DNA of 64,000 bases from an uncultured Collinsella sp. (GCA_900541065.1 UQIE01000005.1:70978-134977), one strand, 5' to 3'; positions 1 to 9,141 are shown, counted from the stretch's first letter. Made by a program: numbers and translations. The notes: a model not told the origin generated them from the letters alone.

Positions 1-474
1 ATCATGACGTCCAACGTGGGCTCCAAAGCCATCGCCGATCTGTCCGGTAAGGACGAGGAGGAGATGCGCCATCAGGTCGACGCCGCCATGGCTCAGACCT
101 TCCGCCCCGAGTTCCTCAACCGTATCGACGATATCGTGGTGTTCCATCCGCTCGGCATGGCGCAGATCGAGAAGATTGTCGACATCCAGCTTGCCGACGT
201 CCGCGCACGCCTGGCCAAGGAGCGCATGACGCTTGCCATCACCCCGGCGGCCAAGCAGATGCTCGCCGTGGGCGGCCTGGACCCCGTGTTCGGTGCCCGT
301 CCGCTCAAGCGCCTGGTCCAGCGCGAGGTCGTGGACGCCATCGCCGCCGCCATCATCGACGGCACGGTGCGCGAGGGCGATCAGGTGACGGTCGATGTCG
401 ACAAGGACGGCGGCTTTACCGTCGTGTGCGACAACACGCCGGCGGCCACCTACGAGGTTCCCGACGCCGAGTAG
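1..474 (+). CDS. clpB: ClpB-type AAA+ disaggregase, C-terminal part (cut by window edge)
   Basis: The reading frame is open from base 1, so only the last 157 codons are seen. They cover the end of the second AAA+ module: the arginine-finger stretch FRPEFLNRIDDIVVF and the small C-terminal subdomain ending in the GARPLKRLVQ sensor-2 motif. The family is the hexameric cytosolic chaperone that pulls proteins out of aggregates together with DnaK. ClpB is preferred over ClpC because of the family-typical motif order and the absence of a ClpC-like tail, but the missing N-terminus and middle domain mean this cannot be proved. A strong terminator follows 46 bases downstream, so this is the last gene of its transcript. 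Confidence 0.9.
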   Translation: MMTSNVGSKAIADLSGKDEEEMRHQVDAAMAQTFRPEFLNRIDDIVVFHPLGMAQIEKIVDIQLADVRARLAKERMTLAITPAAKQMLAVGGLDPVFGARPLKRLVQREVVDAIAAAIIDGTVREGDQVTVDVDKDGGFTVVCDNTPAATYEVPDAE

Positions 475-520
475 ATTTTGGGCCATGCCTTAAAATCTGT
501 CAGTCGTCTCTAAACGCCAA

Positions 521-556
521 GGGCGGCGGATCCAATTGGGTCCGCCGCCCTTTTTC
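521..556 (+). terminator. Rho-independent terminator after clpB
   Basis: A perfect 10-bp stem (521-530 with 541-550, GGGCGGCGGA paired with TCCGCCGCCC) is closed by a 10-base loop and followed by five T residues. It lies just past the clpB stop codon. Confidence 0.93.
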
Positions 557-607
557 GTGCGACAATCGATGATGTTGAACACGATTGCATGGCAAGGAGA
601 TATGCAG

Positions 608-802
608 ATGAAAGACGAGATCAAGACAAGCGCGCCGGCGACCGATGCCGCACCCGCCGCACCCAAGCCTGCACCTAAGCCGGCGCCCAAGCCGCGCGAC
701 CCCTACATCCGTGCCGAGAACGAGGACGACGACGGCTACGATCCCTACAGCGATCGCCGTCCCGAGCGCGAGCCGATGTTCGAAGCCGATCCGTGGCGCT
801 GA
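608..802 (+). CDS. Small Pro/Ala-rich acidic protein
   Basis: This 64-residue protein starts MKDEIKTSAP. The ATG at 608 was chosen because it lies 7 bases after AAGGAGA; an in-frame ATG at 602 is too close to that site and the earlier in-frame codons lie inside the clpB terminator. The protein has an Ala/Pro/Lys segment with PKPAPKPAPKP, then an Asp/Glu/Arg/Tyr-rich tail ending FEADPWR. There is no membrane segment or recognisable domain. It stands alone between the clpB terminator and a palindromic repeat. Function unknown; probably cytosolic and disordered. Confidence 0.7.
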   Translation: MKDEIKTSAPATDAAPAAPKPAPKPAPKPRDPYIRAENEDDDGYDPYSDRRPEREPMFEADPWR

Positions 803-827
803 GTGCCACCCAAAAGGCCACCAATAA

Positions 828-890
828 GTTGCGGTGAAATAGGGACTGTTTTGCGGTTTGACCAGCAAACAGTCCCTATTTCACCGCAAC
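828..890. repeat. 24-bp perfect inverted repeat with 15-base loop
   Basis: The arms 828-851 and 867-890 are exact reverse complements and contain AAATAGGGACTGTTT. The sequence could form a hairpin on either strand. A related but shorter phrase, TAGGGACGTTCC, follows two FHA genes at the right end of the window (57204 and 63945), which suggests a dispersed intergenic repeat family. There is no T tract, so a terminator role is not clear. Confidence 0.8.
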
Positions 891-1053
891 TGCGTTAGGG
901 ATTTTTCTACAGGGGGAGGGTAGTCAAAAAAGCCCCGTCCCAAATTGACTGCTCGGGGAGTCGCATTCGAGCTCGGTTGTCCTCTTAGCCACTCGATATC
1001 CTTCGGAGCAATAATGGTGAAAAAACTTGCTTAAGTGTTAATCAAGCTACACA

Positions 1054-1115
1054 CAATCTTGCTCTCTAATTAATCAAGAATCAGTATAATTTTGATTAGC
1101 TAGAGAGCAAGATTG
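1054..1115. promoter_or_regulatory. Dyad around the promoter of the AAA_14 ATPase gene
   Basis: Two 24-base arms (1054-1077 and 1092-1115) match as inverted repeats at 22 of 24 positions. Between them lies a TATAAT box (1085-1090), and the right arm ends 7 bases before the ATG at 1123. No good -35 box is seen at normal spacing. The layout suggests an operator that covers the promoter, possibly for autoregulation. The rest of 891-1122 shows no gene. Confidence 0.6.
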
Positions 1116-1122
1116 GAGAATC

Positions 1123-2475
1123 ATGGCATTCAACGACTTGATCGCCCAGAAAATAAAGGACTTTGAACAGCAGGGGGTTCCGCAGGTCTTTGAGCGAGAC
1201 CTTGATCTGGGAAACCCACAGGAGCCAAAGCGCGACAACATCGTAAATGTGGTTGTGGGAGCCCGCCGTTGTGGAAAGACGTATCGCCTGTATCAGGAGA
1301 TGCAGCGGCTTCAGGGCCGGGGCGTCGAGCTTGACCGGATGCTTTACTTTAATTTTGAGGACGAGCGCTTGCGCCCGTATGAGTCATCGCTGCTGGCGGA
1401 CGTGCTCGACACGTTCTATGCGCTGTATCCTGCTGCTCGAACCGAGGGCGCTTACATTTTCTTTGACGAGATCCAGGAAATTCCCGAATGGGGTGCGTTT
1501 CTGCGGCGTGTAGTCGATACGGAGAAAGCGACCGTCTATGTGACGGGATCTTCTTCTAAGATGCTGTCCTCAGAACTTAAGAGCGAGTTCAGGGGTCGTT
1601 CTCTTGTGCGAGAGCTTTTTCCGTTGAGTTTTTCGGAATACGTTCGATATAAGACGGGGAGCGTTCTCGAGCCAGATGCGACCTTTTCCCCGAGCGATGC
1701 AGCGCTGCTTCGACATCATCTGATCGGGTATCTTGAACGAGGGGGATTCATCGCGACACTTGAGCAGACGCCTGCAGACGCGATTCAGCTGCTACAGGAA
1801 TATGCTTCGCGAACGGTCGCCATGGACGTCGTTGAACGTTACGACGTCAAGAACCCTCGCCTGGCATCGCTGTTCTTGACGCGGTGTATGGCATCTTCGG
1901 GACGAGAGCTGTCAGTGAACAAAGTGTACAACGAGTTCAAGAGCAGACAGATACCCGTCAGTCGTAATTCGCTCAGCGATTTACTTGAGTATTATGAGGA
2001 CGCCTACCTGTTATTTTCTGTGCCGGAGTTCACGCGTTCACTGGCAAATAACATGCGGTCTGCGTCTAAGGTCTACGCTGTCGACCCTGCGATGTTTGGA
2101 GCATTCTCTCCGGCATCGGCATTGGACCAGGGCCAGAGGCTCGAGACCGCAGTGTTCAATGCGCTAAGAAGAAGGACTCCCGCGGTGAGGACCGGCTCGG
2201 TCTGCCGCCTGCTGATCAAAGAGAAGAGCAAAAGCCATGAGGTGGACTTTGTGGCTGGGGACGCGCTTCTCATGCGGGCTTATAGCCTGATTCAGGTAAG
2301 TGCGGATATGGCAAGTGAGAAAACGCGCGAGCGCGAAATTGCCGCGCTTGATGCCTCGATGGCCCAGTTCGATCTTGGCGAGTCGGCAATCGTTACCATG
2401 GATGAACAGACCGATATTCCATGCGAGCACGGTGTGGTCCACGTTGTGCCCGCATGGAAGTGGCTCCTTGCCTAA
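1123..2475 (+). CDS. AAA_14 / DUF4143 family ATPase
   Basis: A 450-residue cytosolic P-loop ATPase. The Walker A segment is GARRCGKT (about residues 46-53), Walker B is YIFFDEIQEI (about 110-119), and a sensor stretch VYVTGSSSKML follows. The C-terminal half contains FPLSFSEYV and an EVDFVAGD segment, typical of the DUF4143 domain, which resembles a PD-(D/E)XK nuclease fold. The family is widespread in gut bacteria and has no settled biochemical role. GGAGA precedes the ATG closely. It is a single gene under the dyad-covered promoter, and its AT-rich upstream region differs from the neighbours, which hints at acquisition. Confidence 0.85.
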   Translation: MAFNDLIAQKIKDFEQQGVPQVFERDLDLGNPQEPKRDNIVNVVVGARRCGKTYRLYQEMQRLQGRGVELDRMLYFNFEDERLRPYESSLLADVLDTFYALYPAARTEGAYIFFDEIQEIPEWGAFLRRVVDTEKATVYVTGSSSKMLSSELKSEFRGRSLVRELFPLSFSEYVRYKTGSVLEPDATFSPSDAALLRHHLIGYLERGGFIATLEQTPADAIQLLQEYASRTVAMDVVERYDVKNPRLASLFLTRCMASSGRELSVNKVYNEFKSRQIPVSRNSLSDLLEYYEDAYLLFSVPEFTRSLANNMRSASKVYAVDPAMFGAFSPASALDQGQRLETAVFNALRRRTPAVRTGSVCRLLIKEKSKSHEVDFVAGDALLMRAYSLIQVSADMASEKTREREIAALDASMAQFDLGESAIVTMDEQTDIPCEHGVVHVVPAWKWLLA

Positions 2476-2548
2476 TCATCTATGGACCTGTGGGGTCAGG
2501 ACCTCCTGGCTCCTTCATCACGGTTGGGGAGCACCTTGCTGCGCCAGG

Positions 2549-4045
2549 CTAGTCCTGGGCTTTGATGCTCGGTATCAGAATCTGGGCGAGGTAGTCGGTC
2601 TCGAGTTTGGTCGCGGCGTCGGCTTTGCCGTCTTTGCCGACCAGCACGTTCTTGATCTGGCTATAGGTGTAGCGGTTGCCGGTCGTAAGCTCGACAAGCT
2701 CAATGGCCGTGTCCATGGGGTAGGTCGACACGGGATCTTGCGTCCGTCCGTTGATGGTCTGGGGCACCACGTACGGATAGACGGGGCCGCTGGCGTAGAC
2801 GGTATAACCGTTGCCTAGATTGGCCGCACCCAAAACCGTATCGCCCTCATCGGGCGTAAAGCTCTCGCCCTCGCGCACCGCGACGAGCGTCACGATCGGC
2901 GTATTGCTGTCGCCGGCAAGATAGATGCATAGCGTGCTGCCATTCTGCCAAGTCTCGACCTTGCCGTACCACTCAACCGGAATATCGAGCTGATACAGGT
3001 CCGTTGCCTTATGCCGAGCATCGGCATCGCGCGCGGCCTGCGCTTCGCTCGCGCTCACGGCATTGACGGCGGCGTCGCGCCGCGCGGTTGCCGTCTGCTG
3101 AAGTATCTTGGCGGCCGCGGCGGAGCTCGCACCGCCTTCCTCGGCATACTTGGCGGCGGCATCGATCTGGTCGTCAGTCACCGTGTCGGCCGAAGGCACC
3201 TTGAGCTTAAAGGTGGCCTGGGCACTTAAATCCTGTCCATCGCTCTTAACGGCGACCTGCGTCTTGGTGGTCGGGACGGTATAGATGGTGCCGTCGGCCG
3301 CGATGGGGGAGGCGGCGATGGAGAGCGTGTAATCGCCGGGCAGCAGTTTGATGCCGCGGCCGCGCTCGTCAACGTAGAGCGTTTCGCTCACGGAAGAACC
3401 GTCGGAATCTTGTCCGCTCACCTGCACGGGAATCTTGGAGCCAGTTGAGCAGTCGAGGCCCGCGGCATGCACGCCAATCTGCACCGACATCATGGTATGG
3501 GCGTTTGCGGCAAGCACGGCAGCCTGCTCTTGTTGATATCCGTTCCAGGCAGCATAGCCTGCGCCGCCGGCAACAAGCGCGACGGCTACGACGCCGGCAA
3601 CCATCAGATTGCGGCGCTTGGGCGACATTTTGCGATGGCGAACCTCGGCCTCGCGTGCCGAGGGAACGGACGGCAGGGGAATATCGCCCATGGCGATGGT
3701 CTCGTCCACGGCAGGCGCAGAGCCTAAGCCAGGAAGCTCGCGGGTCAGCGAATCCTCGGCCGGCAAGCTGTCGAGCAAGATGGTTTCCTCGCCCGTGTCG
3801 GATTCGGGCTGGTTGTCGGCCTCGCTTTCGGTGTCTTCGTGACCTGCCTCATCTTCGGCAGGCTCAACGTCGCCTGCATCCTGATCATCGGGCTGTGCCT
3901 CGATTTCCGGTTCATCCTGCACATCAACGCTCGAATCGTCAAACGCAACATCGTCAAGCGAAATCCGGTCTAGGCTCTCCAGGGCCTCGGCACACGCTTC
4001 TGCATCTTGGGCCGCATCCTCTTGGCCCATCGTCTCATCTTTCAT
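2549..4045 (-). CDS. Membrane-anchored protein with acidic cytoplasmic N-terminus
   Basis: The protein is 498 residues from the ATG at 4045, chosen because it follows a GGGGGAT ribosome site; an upstream extension would run through the intergenic terminator region. Residues 1-150 are very rich in Asp, Glu, Ser and Ala. After a basic stretch (KMSPKRRNL) comes one membrane helix (VAGVVAVALVAGGAGYAAW), then an exported domain of about 310 residues with a conserved-looking DIPVEWYGKVETWQNG region. This layout, a single-pass protein with the bulk outside, is common in Coriobacteriia. No catalytic motif was recognised. Function unknown; a surface or envelope role is likely. Confidence 0.75.
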   Translation of the reverse strand: MKDETMGQEDAAQDAEACAEALESLDRISLDDVAFDDSSVDVQDEPEIEAQPDDQDAGDVEPAEDEAGHEDTESEADNQPESDTGEETILLDSLPAEDSLTRELPGLGSAPAVDETIAMGDIPLPSVPSAREAEVRHRKMSPKRRNLMVAGVVAVALVAGGAGYAAWNGYQQEQAAVLAANAHTMMSVQIGVHAAGLDCSTGSKIPVQVSGQDSDGSSVSETLYVDERGRGIKLLPGDYTLSIAASPIAADGTIYTVPTTKTQVAVKSDGQDLSAQATFKLKVPSADTVTDDQIDAAAKYAEEGGASSAAAAKILQQTATARRDAAVNAVSASEAQAARDADARHKATDLYQLDIPVEWYGKVETWQNGSTLCIYLAGDSNTPIVTLVAVREGESFTPDEGDTVLGAANLGNGYTVYASGPVYPYVVPQTINGRTQDPVSTYPMDTAIELVELTTGNRYTYSQIKNVLVGKDGKADAATKLETDYLAQILIPSIKAQD

Positions 4046-4172
4046 ATATCCCCCAAGCTCAATATCGGGACAACACTGTACCCAAAAACGGGACCCCATA
4101 GAGCCGCCGCATGATTTGAAATCCGATTTTATATATGCGTATGTTTTTGAATAGATGAATAGAGACGCAACG

Positions 4173-4214
4173 ACAAAAGCCCCCGAAAAGCGAGCGAAAC
4201 GCTTTCCGGGGGCT
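4173..4214 (-). terminator. Terminator for the minus-strand tetR/membrane-protein transcript
   Basis: The arms 4178-4192 and 4200-4214 form a 15-bp stem with one G-T pair. Read on the minus strand the stem is followed by TTTT (4177-4174). It lies 67 bases past the stop of the membrane protein gene at 4282. Confidence 0.85.
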
Positions 4215-4281
4215 CTGCGAGACATTGGATGAAAATCCTGACGGGCGGGCCTATGCCCAACTGCCAACAGCGACCAACACG

Positions 4282-5289
4282 TTACTCGGCGTGCGCGTAA
4301 TCCACCTTGGCGCGGCGAGCGGTAGCCTTCTCCCAATCGCTGGTGCCCTCAAAGACATCCTGCTTGTAGGGATTGCGGCCGAGCTTCTTGGCGCGGTAGG
4401 CGATGTAGATGATCGCGGCGACGTTGGCGACCAGAGCGGCGATCGAGAGCGCGGTAGCGGCGCCGGGGTCGAGCGTGGAGTGGGTCACAAAGATGGACTC
4501 CTCCTGGAAGTACGGGAACACCTGGGCAAACATGCACCAAATGGCCAGCGTAAAGGCGCGGTTCTGGATCCAGCCGCCCTTGTTCCAGATAAAGGCGGCG
4601 ACGGTGGGCGCCAGAAGCAGCGCAAAGCCGCAGAACCAGGAGTGGGTGGGCAGGCAGTTGTAGGTGTAGCAGAAGTTCCAGATATCGTAGGCGATGATGT
4701 AGACCCAGGTCATATCGGGCCACAGCATGTCGGTCTGATCCTCGGAGGCGTAGACGCTCCACCAACCGGTCATGCAGAAGATGTTGATAATACCGGCGAT
4801 GCCGTTGAACACGTTGTTCCAGCCGGCCAGCTGCGTAGCACCTTCGGAGGTGACCCAGGTGGACTCGCCCAGGACAAAGAAGTGATAGGCGCTCTCAAAG
4901 TCGGACACGACGGCGATCATGATGTTGATGGCGACGATCACAAACGGCCATGCGCGGAACCAATGCGCCTTGCCAATCTTGCCCCACTGGTACTTAATGG
5001 CAATGAAGCCCCAGCAACCGGCCAGCGCCGCGTATACCTTGGCGTAGTGGAACCAGCTGTTCTGGTACACATGGGTGGGGTTGGTGAGCGCCCACTCGGC
5101 ACCCTGCGAGACGCCGATGGCGATGGCGACGCAGTAGATGGTCATGGCCAGCGGAGCCACGCCAAAGATGATTGCCGCGCCCAGCTTGGTGCGGCGGCCG
5201 ACCTCGTTGAGCACGATCAGGCCAATAAAGACCATGGCCCAGCCGGCCCAGTGGATAAGGGTATCGCTACCCCAAACATCGAACAGCAT
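4282..5289 (-). CDS. Polytopic membrane protein (DUF5692-like)
   Basis: A 335-residue integral membrane protein with roughly nine or ten hydrophobic helices and many Trp residues. AAAGGAG precedes the ATG at 5289. It resembles, from memory, the DUF5692 family of Coriobacteriia, but that assignment is not certain. No transporter or enzyme signature was recognised. It lies 63 bases downstream of the tetR gene on the same strand, so it is probably co-transcribed with it and under the same repressor. The divergent partner is an Fe-S/FAD oxidoreductase, so a role linked to redox metabolism is possible but only inferred from position. Confidence 0.75.
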   Translation of the reverse strand: MLFDVWGSDTLIHWAGWAMVFIGLIVLNEVGRRTKLGAAIIFGVAPLAMTIYCVAIAIGVSQGAEWALTNPTHVYQNSWFHYAKVYAALAGCWGFIAIKYQWGKIGKAHWFRAWPFVIVAINIMIAVVSDFESAYHFFVLGESTWVTSEGATQLAGWNNVFNGIAGIINIFCMTGWWSVYASEDQTDMLWPDMTWVYIIAYDIWNFCYTYNCLPTHSWFCGFALLLAPTVAAFIWNKGGWIQNRAFTLAIWCMFAQVFPYFQEESIFVTHSTLDPGAATALSIAALVANVAAIIYIAYRAKKLGRNPYKQDVFEGTSDWEKATARRAKVDYAHAE

Positions 5290-5352
5290 GCTGCTCTCCT
5301 TTCACACGCCCGCGGCCCCTCTTCTGATCGCGGACAGTTTGGCCAAATGTCG

Positions 5353-6015
5353 TCAGTTCTGGGGCTTGCGCTCCGGATACTTGGCGGTATAGCCCTCGAT
5401 GTGGAGCGTCGAGGCGATGATTTCCTTGACCGTCTCGTCGGGCACATCGGGGTGCGTGCGGATATACATCAAAAGACCCATGATGAGGGTGTAGAACGTT
5501 TCGTAGACATGGTCGATGCGCAGCTCGTGATGGGCGACAAAATCAACCACGGTGGTGTCGCAGATGTACTGAGCCACGCGCTGAACCACGTTGTGCAGAA
5601 AGCCGCCGTAGAGCGCGCCGCTGCTCGAGGTCAGGGTACTCGGCAGCTCGTGGCCGCTGGCGACCAGGCGCTTAAAGAGCGGGGCGACGGTGTCGAGCGC
5701 GCCCTCAATATCACCGACGATGCGGTTGGCATTCCACTGCTCGAGCTCGGAGATAAAACCGTCAATTGCCTCGTCCATGACGGCGGTGACGGCGGCGTCC
5801 ATGTCGGCGAAGTAGTGGTAGAACAGCGAGCGCGTGCAGCCGGCTCGCTTGGTCACGGCCGATACCGATAGGTGGGACACGCCCAGCTCGGAGCTTACGG
5901 TGCGCACGGCATCGAGGATCTCGCGACGGCGTTCGTCGCCCGTCAAGCGCTTTGCCGCGCTGTCGGATGCGGGGACGGCATTGACCGCAGAGGTATCTGC
6001 TGTGTTGTTGCCCAT
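5353..6015 (-). CDS. TetR/AcrR family transcriptional regulator
   Basis: The protein is 220 residues. The ATG at 6015 was preferred to 6033 because AAGGCGG lies 8 bases before it. The N-terminal helix-turn-helix is typical: ERRREILDAV, then VSAVTKRAGCTRSLFYHYFA. The C-terminal domain is variable and would bind a ligand that cannot be predicted. It is divergent from the oxidoreductase gene, and two palindromes of TTGAC-N5-GTCAA lie in the shared intergenic region, the expected place for its operators. It probably represses itself, the downstream membrane protein and the oxidoreductase. Confidence 0.9.
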   Translation of the reverse strand: MGNNTADTSAVNAVPASDSAAKRLTGDERRREILDAVRTVSSELGVSHLSVSAVTKRAGCTRSLFYHYFADMDAAVTAVMDEAIDGFISELEQWNANRIVGDIEGALDTVAPLFKRLVASGHELPSTLTSSSGALYGGFLHNVVQRVAQYICDTTVVDFVAHHELRIDHVYETFYTLIMGLLMYIRTHPDVPDETVKEIIASTLHIEGYTAKYPERKPQN

Positions 6016-6069
6016 GCGTTTGCCGCCTTTCATCCGTTTGAGCCTGACCGTTCGCCTAACAGTCTTGAA

Positions 6070-6117
6070 TATTGTTGACGGTTCGTCAATACTGTTTTTG
6101 ACACAATGTCAACAATA
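6070..6117. promoter_or_regulatory. Paired TTGAC-N5-GTCAA operators between tetR and the oxidoreductase
   Basis: Two 15-bp palindromes, TTGACGGTTCGTCAA (6075-6089) and TTGACACAATGTCAA (6098-6112), start 23 bases apart. They sit inside a larger 10-bp inverted repeat TATTGTTGAC/GTCAACAATA (6070-6079 and 6108-6117). The palindromes also contain TTGACA-like -35 boxes, so a bound regulator would block divergent promoters. Assignment to the adjacent TetR protein is by position. Confidence 0.75.
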
Positions 6118-6203
6118 ACGGGTGAACGGCGTGGGGGCATGTCGAGCCCGTAAAAAGAGGGGCGCTGCGTGCCTGCCAGGCTGCGGCAAGAGAAGGGACG
6201 ACT

Positions 6204-8981
6204 ATGATTCTCAACGGACCGGGGATTAGCTACACCGAGCCCGATATCGGTGCGGAGTTTGTGCCGCCGCTGCCGGAGCATCCGCGCGAGGCCATCGTCA
6301 AACTGTGCGAGCACTGCACTAACCGCCTGCTGCATCGCGACGAGCTGCTGGGCTACGAGTACTGGTCGTTTGCCGAGGCCGCGACTGACGAGCAGGCCGA
6401 AGTGCTCTGCAAGATGAAGATGCGCCGTCCCTATACGCTGCCCGAGATGGTCAAGCTCACCGGCATGCCCGAAGCCGATATCGAGAAGATGCTCGACGAT
6501 ATGAGCTACACGGGCCTGCTCGAGTACAACTGGGAAAACCCCGAGCGCGCCAAGCAGTGGGTGCTGCCCATGCTGGTGCCGGGTTCCGCTGAGTTTCTCA
6601 ACATGCGCGTGAGCCAGCTCGAGGAGCACCCGGTCTATGCCAAGTTCTTTGAGCAGGCGTCCAAGGGACCGCTGTCCAAGGCCACGCCGATGGTGCCGCC
6701 CGGTGGTGCCGGCATCGGCATGCATGTCATTCCGGTCGAGAAGGCTATCGATGCCGCGAGCACGTCGGTGCCGATCGAGCATATCGAGCATTGGCTCGAC
6801 AAATACGATGGCAAATATGCCGCTAGCACCTGCAGCTGCCGCGCGAGCCGTCGCGTGATGGGTGAGGGCTGCGCCGACGACCCGGCCGATTGGTGCATCG
6901 CCGTGGGCGATATGGCCGACTACGTGGTCGAGACCGACCGCGGCCATTACGTGACGCGCGACGAGGTTTACGACATCCTGCGCCAGGCCGAGGACAACGG
7001 CTTTGTGCACCAGATCACCAACATCGACGGCGAGAACAAGATCTTCGCCATCTGCAACTGCAACGTCAACGTGTGCTATGCCCTGCGCACCTCGCAGCTG
7101 TTCAACACGCCCAACCTGTCGCGCTCGGCCTATGTCGCCAAGGTCGAGAAGGACAAGTGCGTGGCCTGCGGTCGCTGCGTTGAGGTGTGCCCGGCCGGTG
7201 CCGCCAAGCTCGGCCAGAAGCTCTGCAGCAAAAAGGCCGGCGGACAGGTGCCCGAGTATCCGCGCCAGGAGCTGCCCGATGCCACCAAGTGGGACCACAC
7301 CAAGTGGTCGCCCAACTACCGCAACGATAACCGTATCGAGACGCACGAGTCCGGCACCGCGCCCTGCAAGACGGCTTGCCCCGCGCACGTTGCCGTCCAG
7401 GGCTATTTGAAGCTCGCGGCGCAGGGCCGCTATGACGAGGCGCTGGCGCTCATCAAGCGCGAGAACCCGCTGCCCGCTATCTGCGGCCGTGTGTGCAACC
7501 GCCGCTGTGAGGATGCCTGCACCCGTGGCCGTGTGGACGCCGCCGTGGCTATCGACGAGGTCAAGAAGTTCATCGCCCAGCGCGATTTGGATGCCGCGAC
7601 CCGCTATGTCCCACCTGTGGTGACCCCAACGCGTGCCGGCGGCTTCGACCAGAAGATCGCCATCGTCGGTGCCGGTCCGGCCGGCCTGTCCTGCGCTTTC
7701 TATCTGGCCGAGAAGGGCTACAAGCCCGTCGTGTTCGAGAAGAACGAGCGCCCGGGTGGCATGCTCACCTATGGCATTCCCAGCTTTAAGCTGCAGAAGG
7801 ACGTCATCGAGGCCGAGGTCGAGATCATTCGCCTGATGGGTGCCGAGTTCCGCTATGGCGTGGAGGTCGGTCGCGATGTGACGCTCGACGAGCTGCGCGA
7901 GCAGGGCTTTAAGGCCTTCTACGTTGCTATTGGCTGCCAGGGCGGCCGCCTTGCCGGTATTCCGGGCGAGGGTGCCGAGGACGTGACCGTGGCCGTCGAC
8001 TTCCTTCGCGAGGTTAACAGCGGCAAGATCGATACCCTGTCCGGCCGCACCATTGTAGTGGGCGGCGGCAACGTGGCCATCGACGTTGCCCGCAACGCCT
8101 GCCGTCTGGGCTCTGAGCATGTTGAGATGTTCTGCCTGGAGAGCGAGGCCCAGATGCCCGCCAGCGAGGAGGAGCGTCGCGAGGCCGTTGAGGACGGCGC
8201 TCACATCAGCTGCGGCTGGGGCCCCAAGGAGATTCACCTGGACGAGGCCGGTCGTGTGTGCGGTATCACCTTCAAGCGCTGCACGCGCGTCTTTGACGAC
8301 GAGGGCCGTTTTGCGCCCGAGTACGACGAGAACGATCTGCGCCGTGTCGATGCCGACCGTGTCGTCATGTCGATTGGCCAGTCCATTGTGTGGGGCGACC
8401 TGCTGGCTGGCTCCAAGGTGGAGCTCGGCCGCGGCCAGGGTGCCCTTGCCGATCCCCAGACTTACCAGACCGCCGAACCCGACATCTTTGTGGGCGGCGA
8501 CGTCTACACCGGCCCCAGCTTTGCCATCGACGCTATCGCCGCCGGCCACGAGGCCGCGGTGTCCATCCATCGCTTTGTGCAGCCGGGCTCCACGCTCACC
8601 ATCGGCCGCAATCAGCGCCGCTACACCGCGCTCGACCGCGACGACGTCGTGCTCGAGAGCTACGACAACGCGAGCCGCGAGGTTGCGCATGTGGACCGCG
8701 AACGCGAGAAGGCTGCGCCGTTTAGCGAGTATGTTGAGACCTTTACCGAGGAGCAGGTGCGCGCCGAGACCGCCCGCTGCCTGGGCTGCGGCGCCTCGAT
8801 TGTCGACCCCAACAAGTGCATCGGCTGCGGCCTGTGCACCACCAAGTGCGCGTTTGACGCCATCCATCTGGATCGCGACCGCCCCGAGTGCTCCACGATG
8901 GTCAAATACGAGCAAAAGCTCCCAAGCCTGGGCAAGTATGCGCTCAAGCGTGCGATTAAAATCAAATTCGGGAAGAAGTAA
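6204..8981 (+). CDS. FAD-dependent, multi-[4Fe-4S] oxidoreductase (GltD-like)
   Basis: A 925-residue soluble protein. An N-terminal region with its own Cys motifs (CSC near residue 210, then CNCNVNVC near 290) leads to a ferredoxin motif CVACGRCVEVCP (C319, 322, 325, 329). Next comes a glutamate-synthase small-subunit type module: a CKTACP...CGRVCNRRCEDAC cluster domain, FAD-binding GAGPAG (489-494) and NADPH-binding GGGNVA (from 620). A second ferredoxin motif CIGCGLCTTKC (from C872) closes the protein. It should pass electrons between NAD(P)H, FAD and Fe-S clusters; the partner substrate is unknown. It follows the TetR operators and precedes hypA, which suggests a regulated redox unit. Confidence 0.85.
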   Translation: MILNGPGISYTEPDIGAEFVPPLPEHPREAIVKLCEHCTNRLLHRDELLGYEYWSFAEAATDEQAEVLCKMKMRRPYTLPEMVKLTGMPEADIEKMLDDMSYTGLLEYNWENPERAKQWVLPMLVPGSAEFLNMRVSQLEEHPVYAKFFEQASKGPLSKATPMVPPGGAGIGMHVIPVEKAIDAASTSVPIEHIEHWLDKYDGKYAASTCSCRASRRVMGEGCADDPADWCIAVGDMADYVVETDRGHYVTRDEVYDILRQAEDNGFVHQITNIDGENKIFAICNCNVNVCYALRTSQLFNTPNLSRSAYVAKVEKDKCVACGRCVEVCPAGAAKLGQKLCSKKAGGQVPEYPRQELPDATKWDHTKWSPNYRNDNRIETHESGTAPCKTACPAHVAVQGYLKLAAQGRYDEALALIKRENPLPAICGRVCNRRCEDACTRGRVDAAVAIDEVKKFIAQRDLDAATRYVPPVVTPTRAGGFDQKIAIVGAGPAGLSCAFYLAEKGYKPVVFEKNERPGGMLTYGIPSFKLQKDVIEAEVEIIRLMGAEFRYGVEVGRDVTLDELREQGFKAFYVAIGCQGGRLAGIPGEGAEDVTVAVDFLREVNSGKIDTLSGRTIVVGGGNVAIDVARNACRLGSEHVEMFCLESEAQMPASEEERREAVEDGAHISCGWGPKEIHLDEAGRVCGITFKRCTRVFDDEGRFAPEYDENDLRRVDADRVVMSIGQSIVWGDLLAGSKVELGRGQGALADPQTYQTAEPDIFVGGDVYTGPSFAIDAIAAGHEAAVSIHRFVQPGSTLTIGRNQRRYTALDRDDVVLESYDNASREVAHVDREREKAAPFSEYVETFTEEQVRAETARCLGCGASIVDPNKCIGCGLCTTKCAFDAIHLDRDRPECSTMVKYEQKLPSLGKYALKRAIKIKFGKK

Positions 8982-9141
8982 GAAACGCAACAAGCAGGAG
9001 AACGGCGTAGAGAGCGGTTGGACAGCGAGCGAGTCCCAGGCGTGGCGAGGTGCCTTGAAAGAGGAGGGCATAGGGCTTTTGCCCATGCCCGACGATTGAA
9101 AGGCAGATCGCCCGTCTGGGGCTCGCGCAGCGTCAAGCCGA

